A program made the position numbers and the translations under genes. From RGIG250 sp964540025 (GTDB lineage Bacteria; Bacillota; Negativicutes; Selenomonadales; Selenomonadaceae), in NCBI GenBank assembly GCA_964540025.1, contig CAZIKQ010000077.1, forward strand, positions 1 through 5,987: a DNA stretch of 5,987 bases. The letters run 5' to 3'. Below, piece by piece: positions 1 to 5,737 of the stretch; the stretch's first letter is position 1, and every line of letters begins with the position of its first letter. Under the pieces are notes generated by a model that saw only the letters and a program-made list of their open reading frames with translations, searched no databases and was not told where the DNA came from.

Positions 1-50
1 ACAAGGGCTTATAGCCCTTGAGCAAACCACCCGTTTGACGGGTGGTGCTG
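1..50. mobile_element. Putative IS200/IS605-type element end (two hairpins)
   Basis: Two perfect short-loop hairpins lie in tandem. The first has an 8-bp stem (2-9 with 13-20) and a 3-nt loop. The second has a 9-bp stem (26-34 with 38-46) around loop TTG, reading ACCACCCGT/ACGGGTGGT. Small subterminal hairpins of this kind, often ACCACCC/GGGTGGT, are what single-strand transposases of the IS200/IS605 family recognise at element ends, and the sequence matches my memory of such ends. No transposase is visible, so the body would lie left of position 1 and the orientation is undetermined. Alternatives are a stray palindromic repeat or a terminator: on the minus strand the second hairpin is followed by TTTG, and rpsT transcription would run into it. 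The exact element boundary cannot be set. Confidence 0.42.
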
Positions 51-82
51 ATTTACCGGTAAATTAAAATTTTGAAGTCACT

Positions 83-147
83 AGCCTGGCGGTACGAAAG
101 TTGGGCCCCAGAGACACGGGCATACGGGAGCAACTTTGTACTCGGCT
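83..147. repeat. Long imperfect inverted repeat, possible structured RNA
   Basis: An imperfect palindrome folds into one long hairpin. The outer pairing is AGCC (83-86) with GGCT (144-147). The main stem is 11 bp: GTAC-AAAGTTG (92-103, one bulged G at 96) with CAACTTTGTAC (131-141). The inner pairing is GCCC (105-108) with GGGC (118-121). On the plus strand a TTTT run begins at 150, so a terminator reading into the rpsT 3' side is possible, though the T-run is short. It lies between rpsT and the IS-like end and has no credible coding capacity. The rest of 47-268 shows only a 6-bp hairpin at 204-218 and nothing else I can name. It could be part of the neighbouring mobile element or a small RNA; the function is unknown. 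Confidence 0.4.
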
Positions 148-268
148 GCTTTTGCGCATTAAGCATCCAAGCAACAATTACCCTTCATCGTCCCGTCGCG
201 ACCTTGCCTGAAAGGCAAACCGTATCGAACAAACCGATGAGCAGCCTATATGTAATAATGCGGGGTGC

Positions 269-532
269 TTACGCCATAGCGTTTACCTTCTTGGCGAGAG
301 TGGACTTCTTGCGGGCGGCAGCGTTCTCATGAATGGTGTTGTTGGAAGCCGCCTTGTCGATGGTCTTGGCGGCCAGATTGAGGGCAGCCTTCGCCTCGTC
401 AGCGTTACCGGCGGTAACAGCCGCATTGACCTTGCGGATAGCAGCCTTTACGGCGTCCTTTTCCGCAACATTCTTGGCGTGGCGCTTTGCATCCTTTCTT
501 ACGCTGAGGATAGAAGCTTTAATATTTGGCAC
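269..532 (-). CDS. rpsT: 30S ribosomal protein S20
   Basis: S20 is a primary-binding protein of the small ribosomal subunit that contacts 16S rRNA. The product is 87 aa, the usual family length. It starts PNIKAS after the initiator and continues with the Lys/Ala-rich helices typical of S20: a basic N-terminal half (SVRKDAKRHAKN), a KAAIRKVNAA segment, and the conserved tail in which NTIHENAAARKKSTLAKKVN precedes the stop. I chose the GTG at 532-530 because S20 proteins begin M-P-N-I-K and because a full AAGGAGGTGA lies 5 nt upstream. A GTG three codons further upstream is part of that ribosome binding site and is not a start. The gene stands alone, divergent from the AICAR transformylase gene. 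No clear intrinsic terminator follows its stop. The identification is very secure. Confidence 0.97.
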   Translation of the reverse strand: MPNIKASILSVRKDAKRHAKNVAEKDAVKAAIRKVNAAVTAGNADEAKAALNLAAKTIDKAASNNTIHENAAARKKSTLAKKVNAMA

Positions 533-537
533 AGATT

Positions 538-547
538 TCACCTCCTT
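538..547 (-). promoter_or_regulatory. Ribosome binding site of rpsT (decides the start)
   Basis: Reading on the minus strand this is AAGGAGGTGA, a near-perfect anti-16S match, followed by 5 nt (AATCT) and GTG. It contains an in-frame GTG (541-539) that automatic callers may take as the start, giving a false extra M-K-S at the N-terminus. Confidence 0.9.
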
Positions 548-565
548 GCAGAGAATTACTCAAAT

Positions 566-594
566 ATACTATCATGCGAAAAATAAAAAAGCAA
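566..594 (-). promoter_or_regulatory. Probable sigma-A promoter of rpsT
   Basis: On the minus strand TTGCTT (594-589) is separated by 17 nt from TAGTAT (571-566), and the latter is preceded by TG plus one base (extended -10). The spacer is very A/T-rich. Transcription would start near 559, giving a 5' untranslated region of roughly 27 nt that carries the strong ribosome binding site. Both boxes are imperfect, but the spacing, extension and position fit. Confidence 0.55.
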
Positions 595-645
595 GAAATA
601 TTTAATTAGGAAGAGGATTTCGGAAAAGCCGGGGCGGCGTTTGCC

Positions 646-674
646 TTGACCGGCGGGGCGGTTGGTGGTAAAGT
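646..674 (+). promoter_or_regulatory. Possible promoter of the AICAR transformylase gene
   Basis: TTGACC (646-651) is separated by 17 nt from TAAAGT (669-674). The -35 matches five of six consensus bases and the -10 four of six. Transcription would start around 681 and produce a leader of about 117 nt. It is divergent from the rpsT promoter, about 50 bp away. Confidence 0.45.
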
Positions 675-681
675 AGAGTCT

Positions 682-790
682 GCAGGCTTTCCTGTAAGGG
701 AGCTGGCGCCGAAGGTGACTGAGGGGTGAAATGACAAACCGCTCAGGTAATTTATTGACCCAAGTGGTCTGACGGTTACAGTATAGGAGA
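682..790 (+). promoter_or_regulatory. Candidate structured 5' leader (possible riboswitch)
   Basis: The leader between the putative promoter and the start codon contains several possible stems. A long-range closing helix pairs CTGTAA (692-697) with TTACAG (776-781) and ends four bases before the ribosome binding site AGGAGA (785-790). Inside it are CTGAG (719-723) with CTCAG (742-746) and GACC (757-760) with GGTC (766-769). A 5' hairpin, GCAGG/CCTGT (682-695), uses some of the same bases as the closing helix, so the two are mutually exclusive, as in a switch. The segments GGCGCCGAAGG (705-715) and AAACCGCTCAGGTAA (736-750) recall conserved parts of glycine riboswitch aptamers, but the usual GGAGAG strand and P2 hairpin are not convincing. 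It could be a diverged glycine-type aptamer, another regulatory RNA, or chance pairing. Confidence 0.33.
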
Positions 791-797
791 TAGCAGC

Positions 798-1970
798 ATG
801 GCGGAAATGGAATTGAAATACGGGGTCAACCCCAATCAGAAGTCGGCGAAGGTTTCAGTGGAAGGAGAGAAGCTGCCCTTTACCGTTTTGAACGGCCGGC
901 CGGGCTATATAAATCTGTTGGATGCTCTGAACGGCTGGCAGCTGGTAACGGAGCTGAAGCAGGCAACGGGATTGCCCGCCGCCGCCAGCTTCAAGCATGT
1001 GTCCCCGGCGGGGGCGGCGGTGGCCGTGCCGTTGGACGAGACATTGGAGAAAATTTATTTTGTGGAGGGCGTGAAGCTCTCGCCGGTGGCCACCGCTTAC
1101 ATTCGGGCCCGGGGAGCCGACCGGATGTCCAGCTACGGTGATTTTGTGGCCCTGTCCGATGAATGCGATGAGCAGACGGCGGGCTTCCTGTCCCGGGAGG
1201 TGTCCGACGGCATTATCGCTCCCTCTTACAGTCAGGCAGCTCTGGAAATTCTGCGGAAAAAGCGCAAGGGGACATATCTGGTCCTTCAGATGGATCCGGC
1301 CTATCGCCCGGAAAAGCTCGAGAAAAAGCAGGTATTCGGCGTCACCTTTGAACAGGAGCGAAACGAGGTCGTCATTGACGAAAGCTGTCTGGCGGAGCGG
1401 CCCACCATCAACAAGGAAATTCCCGCTTCGGCTAAGCGGGATCTGCTCATCGCGCTGATCACCCTGAAGTACACCCAGTCAAATTCTGTCTGCTATGCTT
1501 ATGGTGGTCAGGCCATCGGCATCGGGGCCGGGCAGCAGTCCCGGGTTCATTGCACCCGCTTGGCTGGGACAAAGGCGGATATCTGGTACCTCCGCCAGCA
1601 CCCCAGAGTCCTGGCCCTGCCCTTTAGGGATGACGTCCGCCGTCCCGACCGGGATAACGCCATCGACGTATATCTCGGGGAAACCCCGGAGGATGTGCTG
1701 GCCGACGGAAGCTGGCAGCGGGTATTCACGGAAAAAGTTGCCCCCCTTACCCGCGAAGAAAAGAAAAAGTGGCTGGCGACGGCCACCGGCCGCTCCGTGG
1801 CCAGCGATGCCTTCTTCCCCTTCGGGGACAACGTGGAGAGAGCCGCCAAGTCCGGCGTCAGTTATATCGCCCAAACCGGCGGCTCCATCCGGGATGATAA
1901 CGTTATTGAAACGGCGGATAAATACGGGATCGCCATGGCCTTCACCCGAATCAGGCTGTTCCACCATTGA
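798..1970 (+). CDS. Stand-alone AICAR transformylase (PurH C-terminal domain type)
   Basis: The predicted enzyme transfers a formyl group from 10-formyl-THF to AICAR, giving FAICAR, the penultimate step to IMP; it is cytosolic. The 390-aa product is only the transformylase domain: the MGS-like IMP cyclohydrolase domain that makes bifunctional PurH over 500 aa is absent. Visible motifs are KYGVNPNQ (7-14), SFKHVSPAGAAVA (64-76) with the catalytic Lys-His pair K66-H67, GADRMSSYGDFVALSD (106-121), SREVSDGIIAP (132-142), QSNSVCYA (227-234), GIGAGQQSRVHCTRLAG (241-257), SDAFFPF (336-342) and the end RLFHH. From memory these match the C-terminal half of animal ATIC more closely than the E. coli PurH type. 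The ATG at 798 follows AGGAGA by 7 nt. Cyclization of FAICAR must be encoded elsewhere. The gene appears monocistronic and ends at a strong terminator. I leave the symbol blank because purH normally denotes the bifunctional protein. Confidence 0.93.
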   Translation: MAEMELKYGVNPNQKSAKVSVEGEKLPFTVLNGRPGYINLLDALNGWQLVTELKQATGLPAAASFKHVSPAGAAVAVPLDETLEKIYFVEGVKLSPVATAYIRARGADRMSSYGDFVALSDECDEQTAGFLSREVSDGIIAPSYSQAALEILRKKRKGTYLVLQMDPAYRPEKLEKKQVFGVTFEQERNEVVIDESCLAERPTINKEIPASAKRDLLIALITLKYTQSNSVCYAYGGQAIGIGAGQQSRVHCTRLAGTKADIWYLRQHPRVLALPFRDDVRRPDRDNAIDVYLGETPEDVLADGSWQRVFTEKVAPLTREEKKKWLATATGRSVASDAFFPFGDNVERAAKSGVSYIAQTGGSIRDDNVIETADKYGIAMAFTRIRLFHH

Positions 1971-1980
1971 TTGGAAAGTT

Positions 1981-2013
1981 AAAAGGCTCACTGCCAATGC
2001 AGTGAGCCTTTTT
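1981..2013. terminator. Bidirectional intrinsic terminator
   Basis: A perfect 14-bp stem (1981-1994 with 1999-2012) closes a CAAT loop. The core is GGCTCACTGC/GCAGTGAGCC, flanked by AAAA on the left and TTTTT on the right, so it works as a hairpin plus U-run on both strands. It starts 11 nt after the AICAR transformylase stop and lies 14 nt beyond the stop of the convergent GT9 gene, serving both. Confidence 0.93.
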
Positions 2014-2026
2014 GATATAGACGATG

Positions 2027-3091
2027 TTAGCTTTCGCCGAGGAGTTCACAACAATTTTTGAAGACATTGTCTACTGTAATGAGTTGCTGGCACTCTGGCT
2101 TTGGCCAAGTTGGACAGCCTTCTGGGGGACAAGAGCAGGGGCGGCGGGGGATATCGGCAGCAACAAGCCGGGCATTTTTGTTTAATGGAGGCCAACGCTT
2201 CGGGTTGCCGCAACCAATCATTGTGACCATGGGAATCCCTGTGGTTGAGGCAATATGCACGGAACCGGTATCTACGGAAACGAATAAATCGGTCATGCCA
2301 AACAAAGCGGTCAGTTCATTAATAGATGTTTTTCCGCAAAAGTTTAATACACCAATATCATTACCTATGGCAGCAATGACTTCATCTGCATAAGCTCTGT
2401 CATCGGGGGCGCCTATTATGAAGAATGAAGCCCTATACTTATGGGAGAGACGACGAACGAGGTCTGCAAAGGATTCCTTTGGCCAGGTTTTTAAGGGGAA
2501 GGTGCCCTTGACGCACAGGGCAATTTTCTTTGTGTTTTGCGGAAAGACGGATAACAGAGTGCGGGCGGTTTCCTGACTTTGGGCAGTAGGAGTAGGGATG
2601 ACAGGGACATCGTGCCGGTTATCATTTGATAATTGGCGGACAATTTCCTGAAATGATTCAGCTTGAGGATTGTTGTGAAGAAATTCCTTGCCAATGTAGA
2701 TTACTTTGTTGTAGAACCAAGTTACCCTGCTTGGTTTGTCGTCAAAGATAATATCGCTGCATACACGGGTGGGGATGCGAGCCAGCCAGCAGAGAAGAGC
2801 GGGGCGCAGTTTCCTGTCGAATGAGATAACAAGGTCAAAGTGGCGGCTTTTTATTTCCCGGAGAACTGTCAGCATATAACCGAGAGAATTGTGCTTCGAT
2901 CGGTAGTTGAAAACGATTATGTCGTCAATAACGGGATTGTGCTGGGCAACACCCATGACTTCGGGGCGAACGAGCATGGTGATTCTGGCTCCTGGATAAA
3001 TCTTTTTTAGGAGGGCGATGGCACTTGTTGACAGAACTACATCTCCCAGATTAACAAGAGCGTGTACCAAAATGTTTTTGTATTTTATCAT
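2027..3091 (-). CDS. Glycosyltransferase family 9 (LPS heptosyltransferase-like)
   Basis: The predicted enzyme is a GT-B-fold glycosyltransferase of family 9, whose known members transfer heptose from ADP-heptose to lipopolysaccharide inner core (WaaC, WaaF, WaaQ) at the inner face of the cytoplasmic membrane. The 354 aa are full family length. The N-terminal domain opens with ILVHALVNLGDVVLSTSA (7-24), the acceptor-side loop of the family, followed by YPGARITMLVRPE (32-44). The C-terminal nucleotide-sugar domain shows KGTFPLKTWP (195-204), FCGKTSINEL (251-260) and VDTGSVHIASTTGIP (273-287), the family's D-T-G-x-x-H-x-A signature. A Cys-rich tail (C319, C321, C326, C334) follows. The ATG at 3091 has AAGG 8 nt upstream. 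The gene converges on the AICAR transformylase gene and diverges from the GT2 gene. Which heptosyltransferase it is, and whether heptose is the true donor, cannot be told. Confidence 0.9.
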   Translation of the reverse strand: MIKYKNILVHALVNLGDVVLSTSAIALLKKIYPGARITMLVRPEVMGVAQHNPVIDDIIVFNYRSKHNSLGYMLTVLREIKSRHFDLVISFDRKLRPALLCWLARIPTRVCSDIIFDDKPSRVTWFYNKVIYIGKEFLHNNPQAESFQEIVRQLSNDNRHDVPVIPTPTAQSQETARTLLSVFPQNTKKIALCVKGTFPLKTWPKESFADLVRRLSHKYRASFFIIGAPDDRAYADEVIAAIGNDIGVLNFCGKTSINELTALFGMTDLFVSVDTGSVHIASTTGIPMVTMIGCGNPKRWPPLNKNARLVAADIPRRPCSCPPEGCPTWPKPECQQLITVDNVFKNCCELLGES

Positions 3092-3127
3092 TGTATATAC
3101 CTTATAGCAGCTTTTTCAAACGGGACC

Positions 3128-3156
3128 ATTCTATCACGATCATCCTCCAATTACAA
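3128..3156 (-). promoter_or_regulatory. Probable promoter of the GT9 gene
   Basis: On the minus strand TTGTAA (3156-3151) is followed after 17 nt by TAGAAT (3133-3128), five of six bases of the -10 consensus. Transcription would start near 3121, about 30 nt before the ATG. The region up to 3301 is the divergent intergenic space of the GT9 and GT2 genes; I found no equally good plus-strand promoter in it. Confidence 0.55.
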
Positions 3157-3301
3157 TACGGCATTATAAGGATGGGAAACTGTATAAGTGCTTTTATTCG
3201 GCATTAGCTATAAATGAAGTTTCGATGGAAATAAGCCTGCTTTTGTGATAGACTGTACAATATTACGGGAGAAATCTGCGCAAATTTTGAAAGGCGATAA
3301 G

Positions 3302-4069
3302 ATGACCAAGGTTGGCGTGTCAGTAATAATCCTGACGAGGAACGAAGAACGAAACATCAAGGACTGCATTGAGAGCGTGATTGACTTTGCCGATGAAGTC
3401 TTGGTAATAGACGACGGAAGCACCGATGAAACTGTGCCCATGAGTGAGCGGTTGGGAGCAAAGGTGCTGTCTCATCCCCTTAATGGGAATTGGGGACAGC
3501 AGAAAAATTTTGCCCTGTATAATGCCGCTAATGACTGGGTATTGTTGTTGGATGCAGACGAGCGCATATCCGAGCCATTGGCAAGAGAAATTGTCGCAGT
3601 AGTTTCCGCCGGGGAAAAGTACACTTATGATATGCACCGGGAAAACCGATTTCGGTACCATAAGGCAACTCATGGAATCCTTCGCCCGGATCGGGTTTCC
3701 CGGTTGTTTCCCAAGGAAGGGAGCCTGGTCGAGGGCAGAGTTCACGAAACTGTGATTACGCCGTATTCTTTGAAACACTTGACCGGCCCGATTTACCATT
3801 ATACTTATGACAATTGGGATCAATATTTCGGGAAGTTCAACAACTATACAAGGCTGGCCGCTGAGAAGTCACGAGAGCAGGGGAAGCACGCGACCTTTTT
3901 GAAGGACATAGTACTGAGACCCCTTTGGGCATTTATAAAAATTTACTTTATAAACGGAGGCTTCCTGGATGGCAAGCTGGGCTGGATTTTTTCCGTGAAC
4001 CACTACTTCTATACCATGACGAAATATGTACGGCTGTATTATTTGGAGAGAACCGGTGGGAAGCTGTAG
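3302..4069 (+). CDS. Glycosyltransferase family 2, WaaE/KdtX-like
   Basis: The predicted enzyme is a GT-A-fold inverting glycosyltransferase of 255 aa. It resembles the WaaE/KdtX group, whose known members add a glucose (beta-1,4) to the LPS inner core. Visible are VSVIILTRNEERNIKDCIES (6-25), the nucleotide-binding VIDDGSTDET (35-44), the metal-binding LLDADE (82-87, the DxD motif), RENRFRYH (113-120), and LRPD...RLF (127-136) followed by EGRVHE (144-149), all characteristic of that group. The C-terminal part (about 204-235) is hydrophobic/basic and probably membrane-associated. I chose ATG 3302 because AAAGG lies 7 nt upstream and the family starts at this point; a GTG at 3245 in the same frame has no ribosome binding site. 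It is divergent from the GT9 gene, consistent with a shared role in core assembly. The exact sugar transferred is unknown. Confidence 0.9.
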   Translation: MTKVGVSVIILTRNEERNIKDCIESVIDFADEVLVIDDGSTDETVPMSERLGAKVLSHPLNGNWGQQKNFALYNAANDWVLLLDADERISEPLAREIVAVVSAGEKYTYDMHRENRFRYHKATHGILRPDRVSRLFPKEGSLVEGRVHETVITPYSLKHLTGPIYHYTYDNWDQYFGKFNNYTRLAAEKSREQGKHATFLKDIVLRPLWAFIKIYFINGGFLDGKLGWIFSVNHYFYTMTKYVRLYYLERTGGKL

Positions 4070-4164
4070 GAGGCCATTTTTAAGATTACGCTCATGATAG
4101 AGCGGCGTCTAAAGCATTGGCTGATTAGGGAAATTTTTGTATGTGAATTCTGCTAATGGAATTT

Positions 4165-4192
4165 TTGGTTACAGACAGTTGGTTTATTTAAT
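4165..4192 (+). promoter_or_regulatory. Weak promoter candidate in the 4070-4222 gap
   Basis: TTGGTT (4165-4170) lies 16 nt before TTTAAT (4187-4192), in the 153-base gap between the GT2 gene and the truncated GT4. The -10 is good and the -35 poor. The same place holds a 7-bp inverted repeat (ACAGACA 4171-4177 with TGTCTGT 4192-4198) with a 14-nt loop. The rest of the gap shows only a 5-bp hairpin at 4089-4104 without a T-run, so no clear terminator for the GT2 gene. Confidence 0.22.
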
Positions 4193-4222
4193 GTCTGTTT
4201 AGGAATTAGGGGGCTTTCGTGG

Positions 4223-4534
4223 TTGAAGATAATGTTTGTAAATCTGGCAAGGATGGTGGAAGATACAGGCGGTCTGGCCAAGGTGGCCTGCGCTCTTTCA
4301 AATGCAATGGCAGAGCGTGGTCATGAGGTGAGCCTTCTTCACGCAGATGAAAGAGACGGGAAATTCTTTTTTCCGATAGATGAGCGGGTCGAGGTGTATA
4401 ATATTAAGCTGGACAACGGCGGAAATTTCATTAAGATGCCAGCATATTTGCGGGTCATTAGGGAAATATTCAGGTTATACGGGCGTCAGCCAGCCAGTGA
4501 AGTGAACAGCTGGTTCAATGAGAAGTATCTGTAA
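4223..4534 (+). pseudogene. Truncated family 4 glycosyltransferase (N-terminal remnant)
   Basis: This 103-aa reading frame is the N-terminal part of a GT-B family 4 glycosyltransferase, an enzyme type usually of about 350-400 aa. It has the first beta-strand MKIMFVNLAR (1-10), the glycine loop DTGGLAKV (14-21), ALSNAMAERGHEVSLLH (24-40) and a further stretch typical of the family up to NSWFNEKYL (95-103), then TAA. The rest of the acceptor domain and the whole nucleotide-sugar domain are missing. I could not find them in the following sequence, which begins the next gene 22 nt later, so this looks like a deletion rather than a frameshift. TTG 4223 is the likely start because AGGGGG (4208-4213) lies 9 nt upstream; an ATG at 4232 is an alternative. 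A catalytically active product is not expected. It may still be translated and couple to the next gene. Confidence 0.75.
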
Positions 4535-4542
4535 GAAATTTT

Positions 4543-4548
4543 AGGTGG
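4543..4548 (+). promoter_or_regulatory. Ribosome binding site that sets the start at 4557
   Basis: AGGTGG lies 8 nt before ATG 4557. An in-frame GTG at 4545 is inside this site, so a start there, adding M-A-I-N, is unlikely. Confidence 0.65.
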
Positions 4549-4556
4549 CTATCAAT

Positions 4557-5702
4557 ATGCGAATTGCGATATTGGAATCAATCGTCATGCCGGCGGGGCA
4601 TGAGGTGGAATTTGATCGGATACTGGTGGAGGGGTTCAAAAAGCAGGGGCATGAGCCGATTATGCTGGTGCCGAAGGACTTCCCTTTTAAGCTGGATTAC
4701 AAGACAAAGGTCGAATATCTGGAGGGGGGGAGAGCAGTTAGTTACGCAGGAGTGAGCAAGCTGAAGAAGCTTTTCCTGACAATCGTCAGGGAGTGGCGGA
4801 GGCTGGCTTGGTACAGGATCGCATTTTCAAGGGAATCGGAAAACAAATGGGATGCTATATTGATACCGACGGCAACTTGGCGAAACATGAGGGCGGTGCG
4901 TCATAGTCCTTTGAGAGATTCCAAAATTCCCGTGCTGTTCATATTTCATGGAATAAATCCGGGGGAACGGGGCAACTTTATAAAAGCGGTGCGTTCCGTA
5001 AAGAAGTATCGGAATATCCATATTGCGGTCTTAGGGTTACAGACTGCGTTCTCGGAATTAGCGGATTGCCCAAATCTGCATACAATACTGCCGCCTGTAT
5101 ACCTTCCTTTTGACCTGAATATTTCTCCTGAGTTTGAGGTACATAATCCCTTGCGACTGGGCTTTTTTGGTCAGTATCGCAAAGAGAAAAATTTGGAGTT
5201 TTTGCTTAAGGCTTTTTGCAAAGCTAATTTTGCGGTGCCGGTTCACTTACTGGTTCAGGGGGCAACTCCCACTCCGGCAGATTCGGCAGAATTTGAGAGA
5301 TTGGCGAAGAAGTACGGGTTTAACATGGACATACGATTTTTGCATAAAAACCTGATTGGGATAGAATGGCAGCAGTACCTGATGGATAGCGACATACTTT
5401 TGATGCCTTATGGAGCGGAGCGATATCGGTATCATTGGAGTGCTATGCTTTTTACTGCGATTGGCTTTCACAAGCCAATCCTCCAGTCAGCGGAGATTAA
5501 CCCAGAGGTGTTGAGAGAATTTAACATCGGGGAGGCAGTAAAGCTAGACAGCATAGAGACTTTCTCCGGCCAACTGGAAAACTTCGTGAATGCTTTTAGG
5601 GAAAAGGCGGAAGAATACAAGGTCGGACTCCTTGGGGCGAATGAGAAATACAGTCATAAAAACTTGATAGAGAATATCGTCAGGATATTTAGATTGGCTT
5701 AA
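4557..5702 (+). CDS. GT-B glycosyltransferase, surface polysaccharide locus
   Basis: This 381-aa protein has the architecture of a GT-B (GT4/GT1-like) glycosyltransferase. The N-terminal domain begins MRIAILESIVMPAGHEVEFD (1-20) and includes the Rossmann-like segments GFKKQGHEPIMLVP (26-39) and KIPVLFIFHG (123-132). The C-terminal domain opens with LRLGFFGQYRKEKNLEFLLKAF (199-220, the G-x-x-x-x-EKN...L strand-loop-helix of family 4), followed by VHLLVQG (229-235), DIRFLHKNL (258-266), the segment SDILLMPYG (278-286) and SAMLFTAIGFHKPIL (295-309). The usual E-x7-E motif is not obvious, so donor and linkage cannot be assigned. No signal peptide or membrane span is seen; it probably acts at the inner membrane face. 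The SD and spacing favour ATG 4557. It follows the truncated GT4 by 22 nt and precedes another gene by 35 nt, so these are probably co-transcribed. Confidence 0.8.
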   Translation: MRIAILESIVMPAGHEVEFDRILVEGFKKQGHEPIMLVPKDFPFKLDYKTKVEYLEGGRAVSYAGVSKLKKLFLTIVREWRRLAWYRIAFSRESENKWDAILIPTATWRNMRAVRHSPLRDSKIPVLFIFHGINPGERGNFIKAVRSVKKYRNIHIAVLGLQTAFSELADCPNLHTILPPVYLPFDLNISPEFEVHNPLRLGFFGQYRKEKNLEFLLKAFCKANFAVPVHLLVQGATPTPADSAEFERLAKKYGFNMDIRFLHKNLIGIEWQQYLMDSDILLMPYGAERYRYHWSAMLFTAIGFHKPILQSAEINPEVLREFNIGEAVKLDSIETFSGQLENFVNAFREKAEEYKVGLLGANEKYSHKNLIENIVRIFRLA

Positions 5703-5737
5703 TAAGAGCAGTAATAAAGTATGGGGAATAATCAAAC

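Noticed and set aside
72..332. 86-aa plus-strand frame starting at TTG 72
   Set aside because: No ribosome binding site, no recognisable domain, and its second half is the antisense of rpsT; the first half spans the palindrome.
755..782. Second promoter: TTGACC (755-760) and TACAGT (777-782)
   Set aside because: Transcription would begin at or inside the ribosome binding site, leaving no usable leader.
640..797. ZTP (pfl) or tetrahydrofolate riboswitch before the transformylase
   Set aside because: These were the natural guesses for a purine/formate gene, but their conserved cores (CCGCCUGGGCA-like for ZTP; GGAGAGUAG and UGCAUCCGCUCC-like for THF) are not present.
1479..1997. 172-aa minus-strand frame inside the transformylase gene
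   Set aside because: Shadow of the well-supported plus-strand gene in GC-rich sequence; it crosses the terminator and has no family features.
1495..2061. 188-aa plus-strand frame
   Set aside because: Out-of-frame shadow of the transformylase that reads through the terminator hairpin; Ser/Pro/Arg-rich sequence typical of a frame artefact.
3245..3301. Upstream GTG start giving a longer GT2 protein
   Set aside because: No ribosome binding site before GTG 3245 and the added residues are not family-like; ATG 3302 has AAAGG at 7 nt and the family N-terminus.
4070..4222. Terminator or hidden gene after the GT2 gene
   Set aside because: The hairpins here (4089-4104, 4171-4198) are short, lack a proper T-run, and no frame in the gap has both a start and a ribosome binding site.
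4532..4560. Frameshift joining the truncated GT4 to the following gene
   Set aside because: The next gene begins with its own N-terminal GT-B strand and ribosome binding site and is full length, so it is a separate protein rather than the GT4 C-terminal half.
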